Shown here piece by piece: positions 18,193 to 27,876 of a stretch of 64,000 bases of DNA. Position numbers and translations under genes: made by a program. Source of the stretch: Candidatus Babeliales bacterium (GTDB lineage Bacteria > Babelota > Babeliae > Babelales > Vermiphilaceae); assembly GCA_035455925.1 (NCBI GenBank), contig DATIEE010000029.1:31101-95100 (forward strand). The letters run 5' to 3'. The notes under the pieces were generated by a model. It saw only the letters and a program-made list of their open reading frames with translations, did not search any database and had not been told where the DNA came from. Numbering within the stretch: the first letter of the stretch is position 1; every line of letters starts with the position of its first letter.

Positions 18193-19929
18193 TTATGTCG
18201 CTGATGATATTGGACCACTATGTTTATATAGGAGGAATAATAATGGGCATAGAGATACCATACATACCATATCATTTGCTCCGCGATAACAAGTAAAAAG
18301 AGGTATCAAACATAAGCTCAATAAAATAAATCTCCTTCGATTCTCTGAAAACCACCTTAATCCATTATTATATTGATGTTTAAACCAACTATAATGATTA
18401 TTTTTTATATACTTTGTAATAAAATCCATCAGCACATAACTATCCTGTGTGTTTTTTAAAACAATAAAACCCTGAGGAACTGTAGGAACTATATGCGCTA
18501 CATTACAATTTTGTATATCTTCAACTAATGTATAGTTTTGTGGATTATATATTTCACCTCTATATATATAATGATTTATTGTATTCTTAACTTCACTACA
18601 TATATGTAAAACTATTTCATTCTCAGAAATAAGCTCTATTTGTGATACCTTAGAATTAATAAATTGACTAGTACTATCACATGAATACTTCAACGCTGAA
18701 TAATACGATGGCATAAGTAATTCTTTATTTAAAAATGGTTGTCCTATGCAGGATACTTTCCTATCTTCATTAAGATTTTTTTTAATTTCTTTAATAGAAA
18801 AAAGTGAATGACCTATATCAAAAGGATTTTCAATATGTTTATGATAATCACATACATCAATCATATTTTTTTTAATAGATGTTATATGTTCACATTCTCT
18901 ATTGTTAAGATCAGTTAATTGTTTTTTTAAATCTTCCTGTAGTTGATCTAATTGCATCAAATCAATAGTCTGTTGTTTTTTATAAATATTCTCATAATTT
19001 ATTGTTTTACATTGTTCACAGACTGGAGAAATAATTTCAATATCTTTCTTACAACAATACTCTGTTTTCTTGGCACAATAACTTACATCAGCTGCTAGCA
19101 AAAGATCGTTATAAGAACTCAGCACATTAATGTTAATACGTGAATCAGGAAATAAAGATACAATTTTATTTTGTGCAAGATTAGCTAGATCAACTATAAA
19201 CAACTTACCATTCTGTAAGCCAAGACATAACAAATTTTCTGTATAATTAAGTACATATGAAAAAAACTTTTCATTGCACTGTACTGTTTTTAGTTCGTTT
19301 TCTTTAACAAAAATACCATTTTTAGGCCACGTTATTACATACCCTTGCGATGAAACAACTACAAGATGATATGGTGAACTATCAATGGTATAAATAGTAT
19401 CCTCTTGCTTTAATATCTTTAGAGAAAGCGTCTGTATTGTTTTTGTTGCACATTCACGCATACCTCGTTCAAAAATATTAAAAAGATACAAATAATCCCA
19501 TGCCTTTTGAAAAATATAAATCTTTTTATCGTGATCAATTACACCGGTATCTGCATCAAGCATATGTAATGAAAAGCTACTATTCTTTGACGCATCCTTT
19601 TTATAGATTTCCTGTAATTCTGGCATCAGCTTTAGAGGTGTATTAATACCAGTTTGTATATCAAGTATTGAAAAAGCATTTTCGGAAAGCCCCTCTTTTT
19701 TAATATATCCAGAACAACCCATAAGAACATGTATACCATTATGATTATTACTAACATACATACCATAATTCTTACCTTTATGTATAAAATTACAACATCC
19801 ATTTATAGTAAGATTTAAATAATGAGGATTTAATACCTCATATCTCGTCGCTGTATAATCACGCTTTGTAATTTCCATACCAGTAAGAGATATGCATACA
19901 AACATACAAATAAAATATAGGTGATTCAT
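18193..19929 (-). CDS. Secreted propeller-like Cys/His-rich membrane-anchored protein, family copy 2 (intact)
   Basis: The only intact member, 578 residues. Signal peptide ending SLTG-MEITKR. Beta-rich repeats around 150-300 include HLVVVSSQGYVITWPKNG and ENLLCLGLQNGKLFIVDL, like WD/propeller blades. A Cys cluster (YCAKKTEYCCKKD, VCEQC near 290-320) and a conserved NREC.H..SIKKNM..VCDYHKH segment may bind metal. C-terminal hydrophobic segments end in LCPLLFLLYKHSGPISSAT, suggesting a membrane anchor. It has its own promoter. Not recognised as a known family; propeller fold is inferred from pattern only. Confidence 0.65.
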   Translation of the reverse strand: MNHLYFICMFVCISLTGMEITKRDYTATRYEVLNPHYLNLTINGCCNFIHKGKNYGMYVSNNHNGIHVLMGCSGYIKKEGLSENAFSILDIQTGINTPLKLMPELQEIYKKDASKNSSFSLHMLDADTGVIDHDKKIYIFQKAWDYLYLFNIFERGMRECATKTIQTLSLKILKQEDTIYTIDSSPYHLVVVSSQGYVITWPKNGIFVKENELKTVQCNEKFFSYVLNYTENLLCLGLQNGKLFIVDLANLAQNKIVSLFPDSRININVLSSYNDLLLAADVSYCAKKTEYCCKKDIEIISPVCEQCKTINYENIYKKQQTIDLMQLDQLQEDLKKQLTDLNNRECEHITSIKKNMIDVCDYHKHIENPFDIGHSLFSIKEIKKNLNEDRKVSCIGQPFLNKELLMPSYYSALKYSCDSTSQFINSKVSQIELISENEIVLHICSEVKNTINHYIYRGEIYNPQNYTLVEDIQNCNVAHIVPTVPQGFIVLKNTQDSYVLMDFITKYIKNNHYSWFKHQYNNGLRWFSENRRRFILLSLCLIPLFTCYRGANDMVCMVSLCPLLFLLYKHSGPISSAT

Positions 19930-19994
19930 ACCATGGCATTTTCTTCTATTTTGGTCATATGCTCTCTTGCGATCAAAAATATTTAATTAATAAA

Positions 19995-20024
19995 ATTATA
20001 TAATCTGTAAAGAAATTGTATCAA
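19995..20024 (-). promoter_or_regulatory. Promoter of propeller-like copy 2
   Basis: TTGATA -35 (20019-20024), 18-base spacer, perfect TATAAT -10 (19995-20000) on the minus strand, about 65 bases before the ATG. It lies in sequence repeated before copy 3. Confidence 0.6.
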
Positions 20025-20038
20025 AAATTAATAATAGT

Positions 20039-21809
20039 TCAATTCAATTGGTATGCGAAAAGTCCATAAATAATACTTGTTTGTACAACAAACAAGAAAA
20101 AAAGTAATTTGCATGATATAATTAAATTAAAATAAGTTACACCTGGTGCACAATATAGTGAAAAATATCGCAATACCTTATTATATTTATTTTTCATCCA
20201 GCTATAATCAACATGTCTTGTATATTTTATGATACGATGCATTAAAGAATGTATATATTTTTTCCCATATTCTATTAGAACAACAAAGTTATCAGAAGTT
20301 GTACGAATAATATGCATTGCGATATCCCCCTCTCTACTTAGAATCAATGCCCACGCAGAAAGTTCATTTATATTTCCTTTATAGATTTGATGATTTTGAT
20401 ACTTTTTCTTACCGTCACCACTGGTTTTTTCATATAAATCTCGTAGGTATATTACTACATTATCAGGAGAAATGAATTCAATTTTTAATATCTCAGAATT
20501 TATTGAAATAGCATATTGCAAACCATAATTTTTATACTGAACTTCTTGCGCGTGCAAATAATTCAATAATTCTTTATTTAAAAATGGCTGCAATGTAGGA
20601 TACATTTGTTCATTTTTATCAAGTGTTTCTTTGAGTACTTGAGCAGAAAAAAGTGAATGCTCTATATCAAAAGGATTTTCCATATTTTTATGATAATCAC
20701 ATGCATCAATCATATTTTTTTTTAATAGATGTTACATGTATACATTCTTTATTGTTAAGAACAGTTAATTGTTTCTCTAAATCTTCCTGTAGTTGGTCTA
20801 AGTGCATCAAATCAATAGTCTGCTGTTTACCATAAACATCATTATAATTTCTTTTTTTACATTCTTCACATGTTGGAGAAATAATAGCAGTATCTTTTTT
20901 ACAACAATACTCTGTCTTGTTGGCACAATAACTTACAGCAACTGCTAGCAAAAGATCATTATAAGAACTTAGCAAATTAATTTTAATACGTGAATCAGGA
21001 AATAAAGATACAATTTTATTTCTTGTAAGATCAGCTAAATCAACTATAAATAATTTACCATTCTCTAAGCCGAGACATAACAAATTTTCTTTATGATTCA
21101 GCACGCATGAAAAAAATTTTTCTCCACACTGCATTGTTTTTAATTTACTTTCATCAATAATTATACCATTTTTTGGCCATGTTATAATATGGCCTTGTAA
21201 TGAAACAACTACAAGATGAGATCGTGAACTATCAACGGTATGAATACTATCATCATCAAGAATTTTTGAAGAAAGTGTCTGTACTATTTTTGCAAGAGGT
21301 TCAATTATATTTCCCTTAAGTGTCTTAAACTCAAAGCTATTTTGAACAATAAAAATCTTTTTATTATACCCAATTACACCGGTATCTGCATCAAGCATAT
21401 GCAGTGGCCGACTGTTATTATTTAACCTCACAGTACTAGCCTCAACACAGCGTTCTTCTAATTCTGGGATCTGTTTAAATGGCGTATTAATGCCCGTTTC
21501 AATATCCAGCATTGATAAAGGATTTTGCGCAAGAAGTAATGGATCGTAGGCATGAGCAGGCTCTTTAAAGTATCCAAAAAAACAAACAATAATTTTTGTA
21601 CCACCAGTAACAGAACTATTGCTAACAAAGTATTGTCCATGACTTTCAGTGTCCACAGGATAATTTCCTGGAAAGCGCTTATCACTACGAAAACATTGAG
21701 GACGTAGTATATTATATTTTATTATTTTATAATCAGAATTTGTGTGCTTAGTTTCCATTCCAAAAAGCGATATACTGATAGACAGAAAAATTAAATTTAT
21801 AAAATACAA
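20039..21809 (-). pseudogene. Secreted propeller-like Cys/His-rich protein, family copy 3 (frameshifted)
   Basis: Two overlapping frames encode what is one protein in copy 2. The first runs from TTG (21809, after GAGGAA) through the signal peptide (SISLFGMETKH), beta-rich repeats and YCANKTEYCCKKD, and ends SIKKKYD-stop. The second resumes with MIDACDYHKNMENPF and C-terminal membrane segments to 20039. The break is an A9 run (20715-20723); eight A would restore SIKKNMIDACDYHK. About 590 residues if joined. A ribosomal -1 shift would not fix this site; loss of one A or slippage would. Confidence 0.65.
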
Positions 21810-21902
21810 GTTCCGCTTCCTCTTATTTTCTTCTATATGTTCTCTTTATTCAAAAAAAATTTTATAATTACTCAATAAATTACATAATTTCTAAATAAAA
21901 CG

Positions 21903-21957
21903 TATCAAAAAATTAATAATAGTTCAATTCAATTGATATCCGAGGAACCCGTAAATA
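21903..21957 (-). repeat. Remnant 3' end of a lost propeller-like copy
   Basis: About 55 bases match the 3' end and downstream flank of copy 3 (20020-20075). On the minus strand it still encodes YGFLGYQLN-stop, matching YGLFAYQLN-stop of copy 3. It also carries the TTGATA -35 of copy 3. This indicates that a further copy once lay upstream and was deleted. Confidence 0.6.
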
Positions 21958-22024
21958 AATAGCCTATTCATGCAAAATTTAACTAGCAAGGTAGTGCATT
22001 TAGAACTTTAAAAAGTAACGCTTA

Positions 22025-22624
22025 TTAATTTGCAAACCCATAAAATTCTTCTGCAGATGTTAACTCATTGTTTCGTCTAATTTTGTCCATTAATATCGTA
22101 CGTATAGGTATGCCTTTAGCTTCAGGACGTTTTGCACGAAATTGCTCATAAAGGAAATGTTCTATTCCTTTGTTTTCTTCATGTAATATTTCATGCATTT
22201 TTCTCGCTTCCATATAATAGGCATCTCTATATTGAAGGTAGGCATGAGGATTAGTAGCGAGATTATGAAAAGCTTCTTTTTCTCGTTCTAAATCTTTTTT
22301 GTCATAAAAGAGATAAGTTTTAGCATTTTCTACTTGCCTTTCGTCTAATAGCCCATCATATTCGTCAATATTAAAATCATTCAAAATAGATAGTTGCTCA
22401 TTACAGTGACATATTTTAGCATCAAGTTCTTTTTCTTTATTCTTGGCTGATTCGCGGATTATTTTTGTTAGGGGCTTAAGAATAGTTTTTTTATAATCCA
22501 TTTCTAGGCGCCAATTTTTATACCAATCTGATAATTTTGCTATTACACTAGACGATTCCGCGCAGTAGCCCGTTGTTGCATTTGTCAGGGTCATTATAAT
22601 TGCTAAATATGTTATTTTCTTCAT
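22025..22624 (-). CDS. Secreted alpha-helical protein of unknown function
   Basis: 199 residues from the ATG at 22624 (AGGATATAAA before it). Signal peptide (MKKITYLAIIMTLTNATTGYCA), then a highly charged helical body, probably with coiled-coil character (KNKEKELDAKICHCNEQL, KKDLEREKEAFHN). It lies alone between the propeller family and the DUF4143-type ATPase gene. Not recognised. Confidence 0.6.
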   Translation of the reverse strand: MKKITYLAIIMTLTNATTGYCAESSSVIAKLSDWYKNWRLEMDYKKTILKPLTKIIRESAKNKEKELDAKICHCNEQLSILNDFNIDEYDGLLDERQVENAKTYLFYDKKDLEREKEAFHNLATNPHAYLQYRDAYYMEARKMHEILHEENKGIEHFLYEQFRAKRPEAKGIPIRTILMDKIRRNNELTSAEEFYGFAN

Positions 22625-22826
22625 TTTATATCCTGTCATTAAAAGAAACAAATATTATCAATATATCCTAATAGTAACACATAAGGGCACGGCTGACAAG
22701 AAGAAAAATACAGTTGCTACGTTGATTTTTTTTGTCTGCAAAAAAAGTATTGCAAAGGTATAATTGCATAAAAAACAATTATTTCTTATATAATCTTTTA
22801 TTTAACCTACGCTAAAGACATGGTAA

Positions 22827-24020
22827 TCAAAAACTATTTTTACCTTCCAGCTCTTCTATTAAGTTGCTAGCTTCTTTCCAACTAAGCAATCTACCCATAC
22901 TAGTACTTTGTGTATAATCACCGCCATATACAATGTATCCTGCTGTTGGATCTGTTGTAGCCAATTTATTCCATTTAGTAAGACCGGTAAAAAAATCATT
23001 CGTTGCTGTATGACCAGATTTGGTTTCAATCGGAATTAGCGTATTACCAATATTTGCTAAACAGTCAACTTCAATATACCCATTATTATCTCTCCAAAAA
23101 TACAATGGGGGGCGACGCCCTATATTAAAATATTGTTTATGCAAATCAGATATAATAAAAGATTCAAAAAGAGGACCTCGAAAAGGACTAACACCAAGCT
23201 GAGCTGGTGAACTAATATCTAATAAAGAACATGCAAGGCCTGTATCATAAAAATATAATTTTGGCATTTTTGTTGCGCGTTTTTTAAAATTTTCCCAGTA
23301 AGGTTTTAGTGTAAAAACAACATAACTTGCTTCCAAAATTGAAATCCAACTCTCTACCGTTTTACGGTGAATTCCACAGTTAGTAGCAATATCTGCAACA
23401 TTCAGAAGCTGGCCAACTCTTCCAGCACATAGCTGCATAAATTTTTGATATGTTCTCAAATTTTCTACTTTAATCAGTTGCCGAACATCGCGTTCAAGAT
23501 ATGAATGTATGTACGGTGGATATAATTCAAGTGGAGAAAAATTTTCTGCATAAAGGCGTGGATATCCGCCATTAAATATTACTTCGTTAACATTGTCTGG
23601 CAATGCATTATTATCTTTTAATTCTTTAATTGAAAGAGGCAATAGTGTAACAATACCAACACGGCCCGCTAGAGATTGAGACACTGCTTGATTCATTAAA
23701 AAATTTTGCGATCCAGTAAGAACAAAATATCCTGGTCTTTTTTTCTCATCAGATTCAACCTGTATATAAGAAAGAATTTCTGGCGCATATTGAAATTCAT
23801 CTAAAATAATACCATATTCATTTTCATTTTCACGTAAAAACAATACCGGATCTTTAATTGCCAATTCTCGTATATGTGGACTTTCAAGATTAAGAAAACG
23901 GTGATTTTTAAAAAAAGATCTAGCCAATGTTGTTTTTCCCGATTGGCGAGGCCCTAAAATAGCGACCACAGGAAATTTTGCAAAACGCGACAATATTTTC
24001 TCTAAATCCCGTCTAAACAT
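22827..24020 (-). CDS. DUF4143-type AAA ATPase
   Basis: 397 residues. Walker A GPRQSGKTT (23-31) and Walker B ILDEFQYAPEI belong to the AAA_14/DUF4143 ATPases. A winged-helix-like middle (NCGIHRKTVESWISIL) is followed by a DUF4143 C-terminal region whose EVDCLA...PIETKSG has the D...ExK spacing of a PD-(D/E)xK-like fold. The ATG at 24020 is preferred to an in-frame GTG at 24026 because AGGAG sits 8 bases before it. Function of this widespread family is poorly known. Two matched dyads lie immediately upstream and may be its operators. Confidence 0.8.
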   Translation of the reverse strand: MFRRDLEKILSRFAKFPVVAILGPRQSGKTTLARSFFKNHRFLNLESPHIRELAIKDPVLFLRENENEYGIILDEFQYAPEILSYIQVESDEKKRPGYFVLTGSQNFLMNQAVSQSLAGRVGIVTLLPLSIKELKDNNALPDNVNEVIFNGGYPRLYAENFSPLELYPPYIHSYLERDVRQLIKVENLRTYQKFMQLCAGRVGQLLNVADIATNCGIHRKTVESWISILEASYVVFTLKPYWENFKKRATKMPKLYFYDTGLACSLLDISSPAQLGVSPFRGPLFESFIISDLHKQYFNIGRRPPLYFWRDNNGYIEVDCLANIGNTLIPIETKSGHTATNDFFTGLTKWNKLATTDPTAGYIVYGGDYTQSTSMGRLLSWKEASNLIEELEGKNSF

Positions 24021-24036
24021 TTTCACATCTCCTAAA

Positions 24037-24084
24037 AATTTTTATGTTAAATGTATAATCAAGTATAAGTTTAACATAAAAATT
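24037..24084. promoter_or_regulatory. Dyad 1 upstream of the DUF4143 ATPase
   Basis: Perfect 15-base inverted arms AATTTTTATGTTAAA and TTTAACATAAAAATT (24037-24051, 24070-24084), 18-base spacer. The next dyad has the same spacer and related arms, so the pair looks like operator sites for an autoregulator rather than terminators. Confidence 0.6.
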
Positions 24085-24110
24085 ATGCCAAAAATAGGAT
24101 TTAATAAAAA

Positions 24111-24154
24111 TTTTCATGCTAAACTGACAATTGAATGTAATTTTAGCATGAAAA
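24111..24154. promoter_or_regulatory. Dyad 2 upstream of the DUF4143 ATPase
   Basis: Perfect 13-base inverted arms TTTTCATGCTAAA and TTTAGCATGAAAA (24111-24123, 24142-24154), 18-base spacer; 11 of 13 arm bases match dyad 1. The dyad centres are 72 bases apart. It sits in the gap between the MFS and ATPase genes. Confidence 0.55.
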
Positions 24155-24172
24155 AATCGGCTTCTGAACAAA

Positions 24173-25360
24173 TTAATCTCTTTGAAAAATCAATAATACC
24201 ATTGCTATAAAACTTATTATTGCAGCATATATAAGACCAGCAAGAGGTGAAATAAAACTCCACAATGCTCCCACTATTAAACTTGAAAGCAAATCACCTA
24301 CTCCATCGATAGATTGCAACAATCCTAATCCTACCCCACGAGTTTGCTCGGGCAAAATATACGATGCATGAGCTTTTTCTAATGCCTTAACCGTACCTGC
24401 GCTTAACCCAGCACATCCAAAACAGAGCAACCAAAACCATATAGGTGTTACGTGTACCATAAAGCCAAGAGTTGTTATGCCAAAGGCACCAAAACCAAAA
24501 ACTGCCAATAACATTTTTCTATTCACATAATCACTTAAAGTTCCCATACCAAATTCACTGAATGCTCGTATAACATTAAAAAACGCATATAATAAAACCC
24601 CATGCGTGGTCGCTATTAAAAAAGAATGTTCTTGTCCAAAAATTTCCTGAACGCGATATATAAGTAAAGTTTGATTAAAATTACCAACACCGAATAAAAA
24701 CATTATCCATGCAAAAGAGATAAAATCAGAAGGCAATACTTTTACCTGTTCAATAAAATGCACATCGTGCATTACCATTGTTTCTCGTTTTTCTTCATGA
24801 GTTAGAAACATTATAGAAAGAACAGAAAAAATAGCTGGAATAGCTGAAAAAAGAAAAACAGATGTCAATGAAAAATTAATTTTTAATAAAAAAAATGTCG
24901 TTAATGGACCAACAAGTGCTCCTAACGTATCCAAAGACCGTTGTAGTCCAAAAACTCGCCCATACAAATTCCTCGGAACAATCTTAGCAATCCACGTGTC
25001 ACGCATTGGTTCCCTAATCCCCTTTGCAAGCCATGCAATTGTTTTATAAACAAAAATAAATATAATCGATTGTACCGTACCAATCAATGCAAGACAAACA
25101 CCCGAAATACCATATCCAGCAATCAAAAATGGTTTATAAAAAGGAACTCTGTCTGCAAGGTAACCCGATAATAATTTAGTAATCGTTGCTCCTGCATCAG
25201 CAAAGCCCTGAATAAATCCCAATGCAAATGGTGCATAGGTTCCACTTACTAACTGTGTAATAAACATAGGCAAAATTGCAGTACCCATCTCATGGCACCA
25301 ATCACCAAAAAAGCTGGCCGAACAAAAACCAATAATATTTTTATTCAACCAACTTTTCAT
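24173..25360 (-). CDS. Major facilitator superfamily transporter
   Basis: 395 residues with about 12 hydrophobic membrane segments. The loop after the second segment, KLLSGYLADRV, and SEFGMGTLSDYVNRK in the second half are the MFS motif A-type loops, G-x-L-[SA]-D. It resembles Ca. Dependentiae/rickettsial-type MFS exporters in general appearance, but the substrate is unknown. It starts 63 bases downstream of the ABC permease stop, on the same strand. Confidence 0.75.
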   Translation of the reverse strand: MKSWLNKNIIGFCSASFFGDWCHEMGTAILPMFITQLVSGTYAPFALGFIQGFADAGATITKLLSGYLADRVPFYKPFLIAGYGISGVCLALIGTVQSIIFIFVYKTIAWLAKGIREPMRDTWIAKIVPRNLYGRVFGLQRSLDTLGALVGPLTTFFLLKINFSLTSVFLFSAIPAIFSVLSIMFLTHEEKRETMVMHDVHFIEQVKVLPSDFISFAWIMFLFGVGNFNQTLLIYRVQEIFGQEHSFLIATTHGVLLYAFFNVIRAFSEFGMGTLSDYVNRKMLLAVFGFGAFGITTLGFMVHVTPIWFWLLCFGCAGLSAGTVKALEKAHASYILPEQTRGVGLGLLQSIDGVGDLLSSLIVGALWSFISPLAGLIYAAIISFIAMVLLIFQRD

Positions 25361-25422
25361 ATATTTCCAAACATTAATAATAAACGTGTTTATACCTTCT
25401 ATCAGGTATGTACATAATAATC

Positions 25423-26214
25423 TTATACAAAATCAAGTAATTTTTTCATTTTATAATGCGCATAAAACCAAAGAACTATAGTAAAACTACACAATGCTAT
25501 GCAACAAACTTCCCATGGCAAACAGCCTTCTGCTCCCAATAACGCCGCACGCACTCCTTCCATAATAAAAATAATAGGATTACATAAAAGTGCATATGCT
25601 AAGGGCGCTGAAAGTTTATACATTGACGCCCATGAAAATTGAAAACCACCCATAAACCATAATGGAAAAATAAAACGTGACCAAGCGTTTCGTATTTTTG
25701 CCATACTACCAACATGCGCAGTAACCGCTATAGTAAATACACCATAAAAAATATTTGCTAACACAATAATAACAGCAAACTTAATACATGATATATTAGC
25801 AATATTAAAGCTTGTAGAGAAAATTAATGCATTAAATAAAAACATTGCACAACTTAATAAAATACCTACCAACGCATACGAACAAACCATACTCAACAAA
25901 ACTACGGTTGAACTTGCAGGCAATGTTAAATAATAACCAATTGAACGATCACCTTCAAAATCCATAATACTTTTCACCGTATTACCATATACCTCAAAAA
26001 GACCTACCGTTCCAATGACTGTTGCGAGTTGAAAGGCACCAAAACTGCTCGCCAATCCAAATGATTGCATGAGATACCCCATAACAACTAATTGGCAAAA
26101 ACCCCAAATACACAGATTAATAAATTGATTAAAAAGCTGCTGACGTGCAATATAAAAATTAGTTGCAACTAATTTGTAAAAAATATCGGCAAAACGAAAT
26201 AAACCGTTATTCAT
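25423..26214 (-). CDS. ABC-2 type exporter permease
   Basis: 263 residues with six predicted membrane helices and the ABC-2 permease layout. It is the membrane partner of the upstream ATPase: its ATG overlaps the ATPase stop by one base (TAATG), so the two are translationally coupled. With one permease and one ATPase gene the transporter would work as a homodimer of each. Substrate unknown; family members export drugs, polysaccharides or other small molecules. Confidence 0.75.
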   Translation of the reverse strand: MNNGLFRFADIFYKLVATNFYIARQQLFNQFINLCIWGFCQLVVMGYLMQSFGLASSFGAFQLATVIGTVGLFEVYGNTVKSIMDFEGDRSIGYYLTLPASSTVVLLSMVCSYALVGILLSCAMFLFNALIFSTSFNIANISCIKFAVIIVLANIFYGVFTIAVTAHVGSMAKIRNAWSRFIFPLWFMGGFQFSWASMYKLSAPLAYALLCNPIIFIMEGVRAALLGAEGCLPWEVCCIALCSFTIVLWFYAHYKMKKLLDFV

Positions 26215-26969
26215 TATTTTTCCTTATCTGTCTTAGATGCATCGTCGGACATAATCGCTATAAATACATCCTCAAGATTATTCATTTTAAAATCAGCTTT
26301 TAAATTATCCGGCGTATCTATTAATTTAATAAGTCCAGCATCAAGTACACAAACTCGATCTGATAATTGCTCTGCTTCATCAAGATAATGTGTTGTTAAA
26401 ATTACCGTAACACCTATTTTTTTTAAATCCTTAATCTGTTGCCATAATTGTCTTCTAATATGCGGATCAAGACCAACCGTTGGTTCATCTAAAATTACTA
26501 GTTGCGGATTATGCATCAATGCGCGTGCAATCATAAAACGTTGCTTATAACCCCCCGATAACACTGTAGCTTTTTGATTCATATATTCCCGCAAACCAAA
26601 TCGATCCACTAACAATGCAAGACGCGTATCGATCTGTTCCGGTGTCATTTGATAATAACTTGCCGACAATCGCAAGTTTTGTTCCAACGTCAACGCTGGA
26701 TTTAAATTTGGCCGTTGAGGACAAAAACCAATTGTATACCGATATGTGGTAACATCGGAATAGATTGATACACCATTATACTCAATGTCACCCTCTGTTG
26801 GTGGATGTAATGTTGCAACGATAGACGATAACGTAGTTTTACCCGCACCATTAACGCCAAGAAGACCTAAAATTTCACCCTTATAAATATCAAGAGAAAT
26901 ACCTTTAAGAGCTTCTTTTGTGGCATATGTCTTTTTTATATTTTTGATTTTTAATAAAACATTATTCAT
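26214..26969 (-). CDS. ABC exporter ATP-binding protein
   Basis: 251 residues. Walker A GVNGAGKTT, Q-loop FCPQRPN, signature LSGGYKQR (variant of LSGGQ), Walker B LVILDEPTVGLD and H-loop TTHYLDEAEQL are in order. The DrrA/YadG-like C-terminus fits a partner of an ABC-2 permease, which is encoded directly after it with a one-base overlap. The start follows AGGAATTTAG. Confidence 0.9.
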   Translation of the reverse strand: MNNVLLKIKNIKKTYATKEALKGISLDIYKGEILGLLGVNGAGKTTLSSIVATLHPPTEGDIEYNGVSIYSDVTTYRYTIGFCPQRPNLNPALTLEQNLRLSASYYQMTPEQIDTRLALLVDRFGLREYMNQKATVLSGGYKQRFMIARALMHNPQLVILDEPTVGLDPHIRRQLWQQIKDLKKIGVTVILTTHYLDEAEQLSDRVCVLDAGLIKLIDTPDNLKADFKMNNLEDVFIAIMSDDASKTDKEK

Positions 26970-27249
26970 CTAAATTCCTTATGAATTTATATATATGACC
27001 TATAGCACAATGTAGCTAGGCAAAATAAAAATATTTTTAATAGAAACACCCATCACATAGATTATTACAATCTTATGAAAAAGTTATTGAATCCGGCATG
27101 TTATGATTGACATGATAAAAATCTCGTGGCCCGAAATTATTATGACATTATTTATAATAATATCAAACCACACACCGACGTCAAGAAACAAAAATAATAA
27201 AAACTAAAGACTCCAAACATATATTATGTTAGAGCACAAAGGAATATTC

Positions 27250-27828
27250 ATGAAACAATTAAACTGCTTTTTTTTACTTATATACTCTATTGTATCATTA
27301 CATAGCATGGAATCACAAAAATCTATTACACCGTACCAATCCTCGCATCTCTCTATTCAAAAATTAAAACAAGATTGTGAATATCTTAAAACTTTCTTAT
27401 CAAACACTCACTGTAGACTTTTATCATCTCATTATCATAATTCACTTACCCAAAAACATTACATCATTCTCTATGCGTACGATCAAAGTTATGATCAACT
27501 CACTTCTCTTGCCAATTCACATAACTTTAGTCTCCCTCTAAATAACAAAAAATATTCTGTTTTAGGCATTGCAGCCCTTACTCCACATAAAATACCCTTT
27601 TCTGAACAAAAAGAATTTATGCAAAAATTATTGATACTTGGCTATACTCCAACATGCTCGGATAAAGACATTGCGTTTATTAAAAAATGGGAAAAAACTC
27701 CGTGGAATAAGATGGCACTTTTTCATTATGCAAACCAAGATCAAAACAATTGTATATTAAGGTTACCAACCGAACTAACACAATTTATCGCGCTACTGAT
27801 ATTTTCAGCAGAAGAATCACTTTTTTAA
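27250..27828 (+). CDS. Small secreted protein with ankyrin-like segment (paralog of the gene at 30435)
   Basis: 192 residues from the ATG at 27250 (AAAGGA upstream); the open frame starts earlier at 27226. Signal peptide followed by HS-MESQKS. A single ankyrin-like helix-turn-helix (NNKKYSVLGIAALTPHK...FMQKLLILGY) sits around 100-140, and the end, LPTELTQFIALLI, resembles the LP-E-I helix at the C-terminus of ankyrin effectors. About half the residues match the 30435 paralog. Function unknown. Confidence 0.65.
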   Translation: MKQLNCFFLLIYSIVSLHSMESQKSITPYQSSHLSIQKLKQDCEYLKTFLSNTHCRLLSSHYHNSLTQKHYIILYAYDQSYDQLTSLANSHNFSLPLNNKKYSVLGIAALTPHKIPFSEQKEFMQKLLILGYTPTCSDKDIAFIKKWEKTPWNKMALFHYANQDQNNCILRLPTELTQFIALLIFSAEESLF

Positions 27829-27876
27829 AAATATGGATATATTACAAAAAAATCCTTATAAGGAAAATATAAAAAA

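Noticed and set aside
17440..20723. Ribosomal -1 frameshifting as the explanation for propeller copies 1 and 3
   Set aside because: Copy 3 needs a base lost (+1 direction), and copy 1 has T-AAA-AAA, which re-pairs poorly on slipping; neither is a canonical heptamer.
20653..20835. 60-residue plus-strand ORF spanning the copy 3 frameshift
   Set aside because: Antisense shadow of the conserved minus-strand propeller family.
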